DNA of 60,330 nt from an uncultured Oscillospiraceae bacterium (GCA_944387145.1 CALXDU010000002.1:1-60330); one strand, 5' to 3'. Numbered from the stretch's first letter, positions 16,414 through 24,474 are shown. Notes: a model not told the origin generated them from the letters alone. Numbers and translations are program-made.

Positions 16414-17181
16414 ATGTATAAAATTGACCTGAACAGCGACCTGGGCGAAAGCTTCGGCCGATACGCCCTGGGCATGGACAACCGGATCATTCCGCTGATT
16501 TCCTCTGCCAATGTAGCCTGCGGATATCATGCCTCCGACCCGGTGGTGATGGAGAAAACCGTTGCCATGGCCCGGGACGCAGGTATTGGCATCGGTGCCC
16601 ACCCTGGTTTTCCGGACCTGATGGGATTTGGCCGGCGGAATCTGGATGTGACGCCGGCAGAGGCCAGAGCCTATACACTGTACCAGTTGGGTGCATTGGA
16701 TGCATTTTGCCGGGCAAAGGGTGTGAAGATGCAGCATGTCAAGCCCCATGGTGCCCTCTACAATATGGCAGGCAAGGACTACGCCCTGGCTAAGGGAATT
16801 TGCGAAGCCATTGCCGGTTTTGACCGGGATCTGATCGTCATGGCGCTGTCCGGCAGTGAACTGGTCCGGGCGGCAGAGGACATGGGTCTGCGGGTTGCCC
16901 GGGAAGTGTTCGCCGACCGGGCTTATGAAGAGGATGGCTCTCTGGTCAATCGCCGGAAGGAAGGGGCCATGGTGACGGATGAAGATGTGGCCATTGCCCG
17001 GGTTGTGCGCATGATCCGGGAGCAGAAGGTAACTGCCATTACCGGCAAGGACATTCCCATCCGGGCAGACTCCGTCTGTGTCCACGGCGACGGAGAAAAG
17101 GCCCTGGCATTTGTGGAAAAAATCCGGGCAGAGCTGACCAGTCAGGGCATCCAGATCTGCCCGCTGTCGGAAATTGTATAA
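16414..17181 (+). CDS. pxpA: 5-oxoprolinase subunit PxpA (LamB/YcsF family)
   Basis: PxpA is the third component of the prokaryotic 5-oxoprolinase. The family signature is present: IDLNSDLGESFGRY at the start, SSANVACGYHASDP, IGAHPGFPDLMGFGRR, KPHGALYNM and EVFADRAYEEDGSL. Start at 16414 (GGAGATCG upstream), giving 255 aa; it begins directly after the accC stop. It closes the operon and is followed by a terminator hairpin. The LamB/YcsF fold resembles polysaccharide deacetylases; the catalytic His and Asp of the DLGE and HPGF segments are kept. Confidence 0.94.
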   Translation: MYKIDLNSDLGESFGRYALGMDNRIIPLISSANVACGYHASDPVVMEKTVAMARDAGIGIGAHPGFPDLMGFGRRNLDVTPAEARAYTLYQLGALDAFCRAKGVKMQHVKPHGALYNMAGKDYALAKGICEAIAGFDRDLIVMALSGSELVRAAEDMGLRVAREVFADRAYEEDGSLVNRRKEGAMVTDEDVAIARVVRMIREQKVTAITGKDIPIRADSVCVHGDGEKALAFVEKIRAELTSQGIQICPLSEIV

Positions 17182-17224
17182 GAAAAAATCGAAGGGTTTC
17201 TCAGACCCCCCTGCAATGCCAAAA

Positions 17225-17252
17225 AGCCAGGCTTTCTGAAAGAAGCCTGGCT
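17225..17252 (+). terminator. Terminator of the pxp operon, second copy of a repeated hairpin
   Basis: An 11-bp stem (17225-17235 with 17242-17252, terminal G-U pair) about 45 bp past the pxpA stop, followed by CTCATTCT. It closely resembles 11351-11380. Confidence 0.65.
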
Positions 17253-17395
17253 CTCATTCTATAGGATTCCGCCGATCATGGGGGCACCTTCTATGCTGAA
17301 GCCGCCCAACATAGTTATTATATCATAAAGATGCTTCGTCCGTCTATCCGCATCTTTTCTAACTTTTTTCACCCATTTTCAGATAATATGCGGGA

Positions 17396-17424
17396 TTGAA
17401 AGATCATCGTTCCTATGGTATCCT
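17396..17424 (+). promoter_or_regulatory. Promoter of a tiny orphan transcription unit
   Basis: TTGAAA (17396-17401), a 17-bp spacer and TATCCT (17419-17424). Transcription from about 17431 would meet only a short ORF and a strong terminator ending at 17554. Confidence 0.55.
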
Positions 17425-17476
17425 TTAGGTACAACAAAGGAACGAAAGTTCCCCCGCAAAGGAGGCTCATCTCACC

Positions 17477-17506
17477 ATGAGAAGTCCGGATGTTCATCAG
17501 AACTAA
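17477..17506 (+). CDS. Possible 9-residue peptide MRSPDVHQN in a ~120-nt transcript
   Basis: An ATG 11 nt after AAAGGAGG opens nine codons whose TAA stop lies in the left arm of a strong terminator. No downstream gene lies on this strand, so it is not a leader of anything visible. It may be a regulatory RNA with a decoy ORF, or a micropeptide. Translation slowing at the stop could affect the hairpin. Function unknown. Confidence 0.35.
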   Translation: MRSPDVHQN

Positions 17507-17554
17507 CCCTCGATTGAAGTTACACGCAGTTCAATCGAGGGTTAGTTCTTTTTT
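17501..17554 (+). terminator. Strong intrinsic terminator overlapping the next gene's stop
   Basis: An 18-bp perfect stem (17501-17518 with 17530-17547), an 11-nt loop, then CTTTTTT. The stop codon of the convergent FUSC-HAD gene (17542-17544) lies inside the right arm. Confidence 0.85.
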
Positions 17555-18867
17555 GCGATAACCGCTTCCCTGCGCTGGGATTTGGTGCAAAACCCTCCAG
17601 TTCTATACATCTTTTTGATGGCCTTCACTGCAGCGTTGCCTCCGTCGTCGCTGACAAAAATATCATATGCACCGGGGATGCTTCCCACCGTGACCACCCG
17701 TTTCACCCCGGTCCGCTGCCGGAGGATCTCGATCATATTGGCCTTCCGTGCTGCCGGGTCATAGAGTTTCAGATAGGTATATCCCGGATATTCTGCCGCA
17801 GGAGCAGTGGTTATACGGATTCGTCCTCCCAACTCCGCCTGCAATCGTCTGCAAATGCGCTGAATCTGGGCATCCGGCGCCAGAACCATAAGATAGAGCA
17901 CCTGTTCCTGCTCTGTACGGCAGCATTTTTTCGTATAGTTGCGGTAGGGGGATCGGCGCAGCTTTTCAAACATATCCCGCTCCGCATCGTTGCAAAACAC
18001 TCCGTAGTAAATATGCAGGGTGTTGTCATAAAGGGCATTTACAAAGGTGTGCGCACCTTCTTCGTCAATGATATGCTCTGCAATTTGGGCCGTTTCCCGG
18101 CTCAGGGGGACCGTGTCTAAGTAACGGTTTTCTTTGATATCATACAGCACCGCACCGTCCATGGCGATTACCGGCAGCTTCAGGTCAATGCCGCTGAGCA
18201 AATCCAGCATAGAGGCCGGAGTGCGGATGGTGGAAACCGTAAAATGGGCACCACGGGCAATCAGACGGTTCAGCTCCACCTTATTATACGGGATCATGGT
18301 CTCCCGGCTGGATACCAGCACAGAATCAATCCCGCTGACATAGAGGGTGGAATCCCCCTTTTTGATCGGCATATGAATCACATTCAGCCCCACCCCCACG
18401 CCAATGCCCACCAGGGTATCCAGCACCCGGTTAAATACAAACAAATACGGGTTCGTGTCAAAGCTGTGGTTGATGGCAATGGTAAGGAACACCACACAGG
18501 AAAAATAGGATGCGTTTCGCTTGTTCAGCAGCACCGTAGTGTAGAGAATGGCAATCAGCATGGCACAGGCGCACAGGTAAACCACATGCTTTCCCACCCA
18601 GGGAAACTGCTGGAAAAACCGCAAAAACACAAGTCCATAAGCTGCTCCCACAAACGTACCGATGGTGCGCTGCTTGGCCATGGTCAAAGTGGTGGTGGTA
18701 TAGGGCTGCATACACCACAGCACCGCAAGAACGCTGTAAAATGGTATACCGCCGCCAATGGGCAGAAGTTCCCGCAGGAAAGAAATGATCATACAAATGG
18801 CGGCGCCCAGCGCCGATTTGACAATCCGCGCTCCGATGGGCGGCAGTTTCTTTTTGTCAGCGTTCAT
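17542..18867 (-). CDS. FUSC/aromatic acid exporter family membrane protein fused to a HAD-like domain
   Basis: Residues 1-170 form an ArAE/FUSC-type membrane domain with about five to six helices (ALGAAICMIISFLREL, the TTTTLTMAKQRTIGTFVGAAYG motif, NRVLDTLVGIGVGV). Residues about 180-430 resemble a Cof-type HAD phosphatase: VSGIDSVLVSS, HFTVSTIRTPASM, VIAMDGAVLYD. The first HAD motif is degenerate, because DxDGT reads IDSVL, so catalysis is doubtful. Such a fusion would place a ligand-sensing or phosphatase-like module on the cytoplasmic face of a small-molecule exporter. It is the last gene of the amino-acid ABC operon, 52 bp after the kinase-like gene. Substrate unknown. Confidence 0.75.
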   Translation of the reverse strand: MNADKKKLPPIGARIVKSALGAAICMIISFLRELLPIGGGIPFYSVLAVLWCMQPYTTTTLTMAKQRTIGTFVGAAYGLVFLRFFQQFPWVGKHVVYLCACAMLIAILYTTVLLNKRNASYFSCVVFLTIAINHSFDTNPYLFVFNRVLDTLVGIGVGVGLNVIHMPIKKGDSTLYVSGIDSVLVSSRETMIPYNKVELNRLIARGAHFTVSTIRTPASMLDLLSGIDLKLPVIAMDGAVLYDIKENRYLDTVPLSRETAQIAEHIIDEEGAHTFVNALYDNTLHIYYGVFCNDAERDMFEKLRRSPYRNYTKKCCRTEQEQVLYLMVLAPDAQIQRICRRLQAELGGRIRITTAPAAEYPGYTYLKLYDPAARKANMIEILRQRTGVKRVVTVGSIPGAYDIFVSDDGGNAAVKAIKKMYRTGGFCTKSQRREAVIAKKN

Positions 18868-18919
18868 GGAAATCCTCTCTTTTCCTCAGCTTAGCGAAGT
18901 GCGCCCAGGGATGTGCTGT

Positions 18920-19516
18920 TTATTCTCCAAACATCTCGTTTACCAGCCGAACCAAGATGTCTGCCGTGCCTTCCACCCCGAACCGGCCGGAATCCAGCAT
19001 AATGTCCTTATTGGTGGAAACATCCACATATTCCGGGCAATAGCGCCGATGGTATAACTCCCGGGAACGGTCAACCTCCCGGATTCGTTTTCGGGCAGTT
19101 TTTTCGTCCATTTTGAGAACTTCGGTGCATCTGCGAAGCCGGGTTTCAAAGGGTGCATAGATGTACACATTCAGATGATTTTCCATGTCCATGAGAATGC
19201 TGTCAGCACAGCGCCCCACAATAATACAGGATTCCTTTTGGGCCAGGTCCCGGATAATGTTCTTTTGAATCAGGAAAATCTCATCGCGCATACTGGCAAT
19301 CCCCATACCCAAAGGGTACTGTTGGCGGAAATACAGGGATTGGGAATGCTCTTCTGTGCTGCTGATGACAGACACCGGCAGTCCCATCCGGCTGGCAGTT
19401 TCCTCCACAATATCCCGGTCATAGAAATGGACGCCAAGTTCCCGGGACATTCTCTGGGCAACGATTCTTCCCAGACTGCCAAACTGCCGGGAAATGGTCA
19501 CAACGTACTGCTTCAT
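18920..19516 (-). CDS. Cytidylate kinase-like family protein
   Basis: A 198-aa P-loop NTPase of the cytidylate-kinase-like family. The N-terminus YVVTISRQFGSLGRIVA is a modified Walker A, followed by FYDRDIVEETA and CIIVGRCADSIL; the lid-like stretch MDEKTARKRIREVDRSRELYHRRYC and the VDVSTNKDIMLDSGRFG end are typical. True Cmk proteins make CDP from CMP, but this short branch has no proven substrate. The start is 3 nt after the permease stop, with the Shine-Dalgarno inside the permease gene, so expression is tightly coupled to the ABC transporter. Confidence 0.82.
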   Translation of the reverse strand: MKQYVVTISRQFGSLGRIVAQRMSRELGVHFYDRDIVEETASRMGLPVSVISSTEEHSQSLYFRQQYPLGMGIASMRDEIFLIQKNIIRDLAQKESCIIVGRCADSILMDMENHLNVYIYAPFETRLRRCTEVLKMDEKTARKRIREVDRSRELYHRRYCPEYVDVSTNKDIMLDSGRFGVEGTADILVRLVNEMFGE

Positions 19517-19519
19517 AGC

Positions 19520-20284
19520 CTACCTCCCTTGTATCCGCGGCTGTTGTTTTTTACGTTTTTGCAGGCTTCTGACCACACAGGACAGGGAAAAATTGATGAT
19601 AAAGTAAACCAAACAGGCAAATCCAAACAAAACGAACACGTCGGACACATTGACCGTATTCAGTCCGTTATAGCGGTAGGCAGAGCTCAGCAGCTTCTTT
19701 ACCCGGGACATCAGCTCAATGGTGGCCACGTTGGCCAGGTAAGAAGAGTCTTTGATGGTGGTAATCACCTGGCTGAGCAGGGTAGGGACAATATTGCCAA
19801 AAGCCTGAGGCAGCACGATGTACAGCATAATCTGCACCGTGGAAAACCCCTGGGCGTGTCCTGCCTCAAACTGCCCGTGGGCCACAGAGTTCAAGCCGCC
19901 TCTTACAATCTCTGCAATTACGGAGGAGGTGAACAGGATCAGGGCCACAGCGGTTTTGAACAGCAGTTTCACCTCCGCCGAGGACAGCCCCCAAAGCTTC
20001 TGGTTCAGTACTTCCGGACAGGGGCAGAAAACCAGGCAAATGAAAATCCACAAAAGCAGCGGGGTATTTCGGAAAATTTCAATATAGGCAACGGACATCC
20101 ACTGGAAAATCCGGGTTTTTCCGCTGGTACAATAGTTTCTGACCATGGCAAGGATGGAGCCGAACAGAATGCCCAGCAGCACCGCCACCACGGAAATAAT
20201 CACGGTAAAGCCCACACCTTTCATAATGTAGGCGAATACGGCAGGATTGGTGATAATGGAAAAACTTCCCTTCAATGCTTCCAT
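19520..20284 (-). CDS. Polar amino acid ABC transporter permease
   Basis: A 254-aa inner-membrane subunit of a His/Glu/Gln-type amino-acid importer. Features are about five helices, the family block MSVAYIEIFRNTPLLLWIF and the EAA loop ELVRG-like EIVRGGLNSVAHGQFEAGHAQG that docks the ATPase. It starts 3 nt past the stop of the second permease gene; the two probably form a heterodimeric pore. The substrate cannot be told from the pore alone. Confidence 0.92.
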   Translation of the reverse strand: MEALKGSFSIITNPAVFAYIMKGVGFTVIISVVAVLLGILFGSILAMVRNYCTSGKTRIFQWMSVAYIEIFRNTPLLLWIFICLVFCPCPEVLNQKLWGLSSAEVKLLFKTAVALILFTSSVIAEIVRGGLNSVAHGQFEAGHAQGFSTVQIMLYIVLPQAFGNIVPTLLSQVITTIKDSSYLANVATIELMSRVKKLLSSAYRYNGLNTVNVSDVFVLFGFACLVYFIINFSLSCVVRSLQKRKKQQPRIQGR

Positions 20285-20287
20285 TGT

Positions 20288-21010
20288 TTACACCATCCTT
20301 TCTGCGCTGCGCGCCTTCTGACCGGAGCGGACATCCCGCTTCTTCAGAGAAATTTCCCACATACTGGCAAGAGAAGACAACGGGCAGCACACAATAAAAA
20401 ACAGCAAGCCGCTTAAAATATACGCCGGGGCGTAAGCGCCGCCGGTATTCTCGCCTGTAACAAAGTTGTAGGTCACAGAAATCAGGTCCGTACCGCCTAC
20501 AATATACAGGCAGGAAGTGTTTTTGATCAGGTTCACCACCTGATTGACCATAGGCGGCAGAATAATTTTAATACTCTGCGGCAGAATGATGTAATACATT
20601 CTGCCCAGGTATCCGAACCCTTGGGAAGCCGCCGCCTCAAACTGTCCCCGGGGAATGGATTCAATTCCCGCCCGGACGACCTCCGCCACATAGGCACCGT
20701 GGTAGATTCCCAGGGTGAGAATGCCTGTGTTGATAATGCCGATGCTGAGATCGGAAAATGCCAGGGCATAATACAGAAAACACATTTGCAGCAGCACCGG
20801 GGTGTTCTGAATTACTTCCACATACACCCGGGCCACAAATGCCAGCGGCTTTTTTCCGCTGGTGGCAAACAGGCCCAGCACGATGCCGATGACCAGTGCC
20901 AGTATCAGCCCGAACAGCGCAGTAAGCGCCGTGCTTTCCAACCCCAGAAGGAAGGTCCCCCGATAGAGCCACACCTTATTCCAGGCCTCGGCAGAAAATA
21001 ATCCGCTCAT
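20288..21010 (-). CDS. Polar amino acid ABC transporter permease
   Basis: The partner permease (240 aa). It shows the same HisM/GlnP layout: VYVEVIQNTPVLLQM, then VAEVVRAGIESIPRGQFEAA, the cytoplasmic loop that binds the ATPase, and PQSIKIILPPMVNQ. It follows the binding-protein gene after a GC-rich hairpin, so it is probably made in smaller amounts than the binding protein. Confidence 0.92.
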   Translation of the reverse strand: MSGLFSAEAWNKVWLYRGTFLLGLESTALTALFGLILALVIGIVLGLFATSGKKPLAFVARVYVEVIQNTPVLLQMCFLYYALAFSDLSIGIINTGILTLGIYHGAYVAEVVRAGIESIPRGQFEAAASQGFGYLGRMYYIILPQSIKIILPPMVNQVVNLIKNTSCLYIVGGTDLISVTYNFVTGENTGGAYAPAYILSGLLFFIVCCPLSSLASMWEISLKKRDVRSGQKARSAERMV

Positions 21011-21030
21011 GGTATTTCCCCCTTTTGTTC

Positions 21031-21063
21031 TAAGGCGACTGCCGGAATCCGGCAGCCGCCTTA
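21031..21063 (-). terminator. Intercistronic hairpin after the amino-acid binding protein gene
   Basis: A 15-bp stem with one mismatch (21031-21045 with 21049-21063) and a 3-nt loop lies between the binding-protein stop and the permease start. It lacks a T-run, so it more likely protects the 3' end of the binding-protein message than ends all transcription. Confidence 0.6.
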
Positions 21064-21075
21064 TGATCTTTGTGG

Positions 21076-21987
21076 TTACGCGATGCCGTTTTCGGCAATC
21101 AGGGCATCAATGGTGCCGTCTTCCAGCCAGGTGGTGATCAGTTCCTCACACAGGGCGCTCATGCCGGAGTCCTTGGTGGTAGCGATGCCATACTCCTGGG
21201 GAGCGAACTTATCTTCAATGTAGCTGCGGGAATCGGTGTTGTACACAGCCAGGATGGACTTATCCACACAGAAGGCATCCACTTCACCGGCGCTCAGTGC
21301 AGTGGAAATGGTGGGATAGTCATCATACTGGGCAAAGCTGATGCCGGCAGTCCAGGTAGCGGGGTCGAAGGTCTCTTCGTCAAAGCCGTCGGCAGGCAGC
21401 ACACCGGCTTCAATCATGGCCTTTACCAGTGCCTTGGCAGAGGTGGAGCCGGAGGAAACGCCTACCTTCTTATCAACCAGGTCTGCCAGGGTGGTAATGC
21501 CGGATTCATTCTCTACCAGAACGGTGACATAGTCGGTATAGTAGGGCGTGGTGAAGTCCCAGCTCTTTTTCCTCTCTTCGGTGATGGTGAAGGTTGCCAG
21601 AACGCAGTCGATATCACCGGAATCCAGCAGCTCCGTACGGGTAGCAGCGGTGACAGCGGTAAATTCCACATCTACGCCCAGATACTCCGCAATCTTCTGC
21701 GCCAGAGAAATCTCCATGCCGGAATATTCACCAGTCAGCTCGTCCTGGAAGCCAAAGCCCAGAACGGCATTCTTGACACCTACACGCAGAACGCCGCGGT
21801 CAACAATGGCCTGCACATCCTCGGGATAGGCAGCTGCGGTTTCAGCAGCAGTCTCAGCCACAGTCTCCGGGGCCGCCGCTGTAGGCGCAGCAGTGGCAAC
21901 AGGGGTTTCGGAAGCGCCGCAGCCAGCAAACAGGGCCGCAGTCATGAGGACGCTCAGCAGCAGGGCAGTCAGTTTTCTCAGTTTCAT
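21076..21987 (-). CDS. Amino acid ABC transporter substrate-binding lipoprotein
   Basis: A 303-aa extracellular receptor. The signal peptide ends in a lipobox LFAGC (Cys22), followed by an Ala/Thr/Glu-rich linker to about residue 48. The type-3 binding fold follows: GVLRVGVKNAVLGFGFQD, MEISLAQKIAEYLGVDVEF, LLDSGDIDCVLATFTIT, and DKKVGVSSGSTSAKAL. The LRVGVK...GFGF and ERKKSWDFTTPYYTD segments are those that hold polar amino acids in this family. It is the second gene of the operon. Confidence 0.93.
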   Translation of the reverse strand: MKLRKLTALLLSVLMTAALFAGCGASETPVATAAPTAAAPETVAETAAETAAAYPEDVQAIVDRGVLRVGVKNAVLGFGFQDELTGEYSGMEISLAQKIAEYLGVDVEFTAVTAATRTELLDSGDIDCVLATFTITEERKKSWDFTTPYYTDYVTVLVENESGITTLADLVDKKVGVSSGSTSAKALVKAMIEAGVLPADGFDEETFDPATWTAGISFAQYDDYPTISTALSAGEVDAFCVDKSILAVYNTDSRSYIEDKFAPQEYGIATTKDSGMSALCEELITTWLEDGTIDALIAENGIA

Positions 21988-22047
21988 AATACTTACCTCC
22001 TGAATTCATTTATCTCCATCGCCCGCTCTCACCCGGGCGAAAGAAAC

Positions 22048-22773
22048 CTACTTGCGGATAATCTTGCCAAGGAATTGCTTCAGTCGTTCGTTGCTGGGGT
22101 TTTCAAAGAATGCATCCGGAGTGCCTTCCTCCAGGATTTCGCCATCGGCCATGAACACAATCCGGTCTGCCACCTGACGGGCAAAGCCCATTTCGTGGGT
22201 TACCACCACCATGGTGATATTCTCTTTTGCCAGCTTGATCATCACATCCAGCACTTCCTGAATGGTTTCCGGGTCCAGGGCGGAAGTTGGCTCATCAAAC
22301 AGGATAATCCTGGTCTGGGCACACAGAGCACGGGCGATGGCAATACGCTGCTGCTGACCGCCGGAAAGGGTGGTGGGATAGACATGAGCCTTATCCCGCA
22401 GACCCACCACATCCAGATAGTGGTAAGCCAGTTCCTCCGCTTCCTTTTTGCTCTTGTGGTGCAGCTTCATAGGCGCCAGCGTCAGATTCCGCAGCACCGT
22501 CATATGAGGATACAGGTTAAACTGCTGGAATACCATTGAGGTGGTTCTTCGCACCAGCTTTGTCTTGTTGTGGTGAGTCAGCTCCTCCCCGTCTATGTAG
22601 ACATGACCGCTGGAAGGGGTCTCCAGAAAGTTCATGCACCGCACCGTGGTAGATTTGCCGGAACCAGAGGGGCCAATGATGACCAGCTTCTCTCCTTCTT
22701 TGACTTCCAGGTTGATATCTTTGAGAACGTGCAGGTCCCCAAAGTACTTATCTACATGTTCCAGTTTGATCAT
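22048..22773 (-). CDS. Amino acid ABC transporter ATP-binding protein
   Basis: A 241-aa GlnQ-type ATPase: Walker A GPSGSGKST, Q-loop MVFQQFNLYPHM, signature LSGGQQQRIAIARAL, Walker B IILFDEPTSALDPE and H-loop VVVTHEMGFA. The frame extends to 22857, but I place the start at 22773 (GGAGG 7 nt upstream) because the extra codons coincide with a terminator hairpin. First gene of the operon, under a consensus promoter and an attenuator-like leader. Confidence 0.94.
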   Translation of the reverse strand: MIKLEHVDKYFGDLHVLKDINLEVKEGEKLVIIGPSGSGKSTTVRCMNFLETPSSGHVYIDGEELTHHNKTKLVRRTTSMVFQQFNLYPHMTVLRNLTLAPMKLHHKSKKEAEELAYHYLDVVGLRDKAHVYPTTLSGGQQQRIAIARALCAQTRIILFDEPTSALDPETIQEVLDVMIKLAKENITMVVVTHEMGFARQVADRIVFMADGEILEEGTPDAFFENPSNERLKQFLGKIIRK

Positions 22774-22798
22774 ATGATTTCCTCCCTGCGAAGCAAAT

Positions 22799-22854
22799 AA
22801 AAAAAGACAAAGCTGTTTTCTCCGGAAAATTCCGAACGAAAACACCTTTGTCTT
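22799..22854 (-). terminator. Attenuator-like terminator in the leader of the amino-acid ABC operon
   Basis: On the minus strand a 17-bp stem with one mismatch (22838-22854 with 22804-22820) is followed at once by seven T residues, between the promoter and the first start codon. It should end most transcripts unless disrupted, which suggests control by attenuation. An in-frame ATG at 22857 reads through the hairpin, so a translated leader is conceivable. Confidence 0.7.
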
Positions 22855-22880
22855 CATGTTTTGTTTAATCTATATGAAAC

Positions 22881-22909
22881 AATATACTGCAAACTGTTTA
22901 ATTTGTCAA
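22881..22909 (-). promoter_or_regulatory. Promoter of the amino-acid ABC operon
   Basis: TTGACA (minus strand, 22904-22909), a 17-bp spacer and TATATT (22881-22886), about 110 bp upstream of the ATPase start. Confidence 0.8.
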
Positions 22910-22998
22910 TAGCTTTTCTTAATTTCTGCTGGGCTGCGATTTCACATCGCCGCCAGATTCTTCCCATACCCGTGGTACGGGGTACAGCCTGAATCCTT

Positions 22999-24366
22999 TC
23001 AGCTTATGACCATTTGCTCTCTGTTTTGCAGGTGTTTGTTGATGACCAGAAGGAAGACCGTGGTGGACAGAATGGAGCCCACAATATCCGCTACCGGTTC
23101 GGCATAAAAAGCAGACTGGGCAGAAAACAGCATTGGAAGAATCACGGTGCTTACCGCATACAAGGATTTGCGAAACACCGACAGGAAGAGGGCTGTTTTT
23201 GTTCTTGCCATGGCAGTCAGGCCGTCCACAAAAACATACTGGAATCCCAGCGGGATAATCATGAGTGTAACGGTGTGAATCGCCCAGATGGAAAACTGAA
23301 AATATTCCGGGTCCGAAGTGAACATCCCCACAAAATACTCCGGTATCATCCGGGAAAGCAGAAACATAACGGTCGTAAATACACACATCAGTTTCAGAAT
23401 GTATTTTTCCGCCGCTTTGATCCGGTCTGTTCGCTGGGCCCCGTAATTAAAGCTTAAAATTGCCTGGGTCCCGCCGCTGATTCCCAACATCGGCGCAGTA
23501 ATCATCAGAAGATAACTCTGGGCAATGGTTGCGCAGGTAATCAGCATATCTCCCTGCTCCGGTCCGCCGTACTTCTGAAGAACGGAATTCATCAGAATCA
23601 GAATCACGCTGTCTGTAGCCAGAATCATGAAGGGGGAAAATCCAAGGAAAAGGATACGGACCATAACTCTGCGGCTGTACTGCCCGAATTTTATTCTGAC
23701 GTGCACTCTTTTGCTGAGCAAGAAACAGATGGCAAAGGCACAGGATGCAAACTGAGAAATCACCGTTGCAATGGCCGCACCTGCCACATCCATGTTGAAT
23801 ACAAAAATAAACAGCGGGTCAAGTATAATGTTTGAAACTGCACCAATCAGCACCGTAGCCATGCCCGCCACAGGAAATCCCTGGCAGTTGATAAAGTAGT
23901 TCAGTCCCACAGCCATCAGAGCGAAAAAAGTACCGGCTGTGTAAATGGTCATATAGGTATCGGCATAAGGGAAGGTGATGCTGCTTGCGCCAAACCACAT
24001 CAGAAGCTGCTCTTTGGAGAACAGGAAAATAACCGTAAGCGCAATGGAAAAACAGCACAGCATAAGGAAAGCGTTTGACAAAACCTGCTGGGCTTTTTCC
24101 TTGTTTTTTTCCCCAAGGTGGATTCCCATAATGACAGAGCCGCCGAGGCCCACCAGCGTACCGAAGGAAGACAAGAATGTAACAATCGGCCCGCATACTC
24201 CCAGGCCCGCCAGGGCAAGGTCACCGATTTGCGGGATATGGCCAATATAGATACGGTCAATGATACTGTAGAGCACATTGACAAACTGGGCAATCATAGA
24301 CGGAATTGCCAGCCGTAAGACAAGAGATGGAATGGAGTCTTTTCCGAGATCTGTTGAACCTTTCAT
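22999..24366 (-). CDS. MATE family efflux transporter
   Basis: A 455-aa cation-coupled multidrug/toxin extrusion protein with twelve predicted helices in two MatE halves. Typical blocks are IPSMIAQFVNVLYSIIDRIYIGH at the start, the GLGGSVIMGIHLGEKN loop, VAGMATVLIGAVSNIILDPLF, and the second-half ISGGTQAILSFNYGAQ. It exports drugs or metabolites; the substrate is unknown. It stands alone with its own promoter, divergent from the small XRE regulator, which could control it. Confidence 0.93.
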   Translation of the reverse strand: MKGSTDLGKDSIPSLVLRLAIPSMIAQFVNVLYSIIDRIYIGHIPQIGDLALAGLGVCGPIVTFLSSFGTLVGLGGSVIMGIHLGEKNKEKAQQVLSNAFLMLCCFSIALTVIFLFSKEQLLMWFGASSITFPYADTYMTIYTAGTFFALMAVGLNYFINCQGFPVAGMATVLIGAVSNIILDPLFIFVFNMDVAGAAIATVISQFASCAFAICFLLSKRVHVRIKFGQYSRRVMVRILFLGFSPFMILATDSVILILMNSVLQKYGGPEQGDMLITCATIAQSYLLMITAPMLGISGGTQAILSFNYGAQRTDRIKAAEKYILKLMCVFTTVMFLLSRMIPEYFVGMFTSDPEYFQFSIWAIHTVTLMIIPLGFQYVFVDGLTAMARTKTALFLSVFRKSLYAVSTVILPMLFSAQSAFYAEPVADIVGSILSTTVFLLVINKHLQNREQMVIS

Positions 24367-24386
24367 TTTAAAACCCCCGGTGCTTC

Positions 24387-24414
24387 ATTATAGCAAATTT
24401 TTTTGGAAGTTCAA
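24387..24414 (-). promoter_or_regulatory. Promoter of the MATE gene
   Basis: TTGAAC (minus strand, 24409-24414), a 16-bp spacer and TATAAT (24387-24392), about 20 bp before the start codon, leaving a very short leader. Confidence 0.75.
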
Positions 24415-24474
24415 CAGCAGAAAAGCATTCACAGTATTTTCCGTTATTCCACTAACACCGTCTTTGCATAGTTT

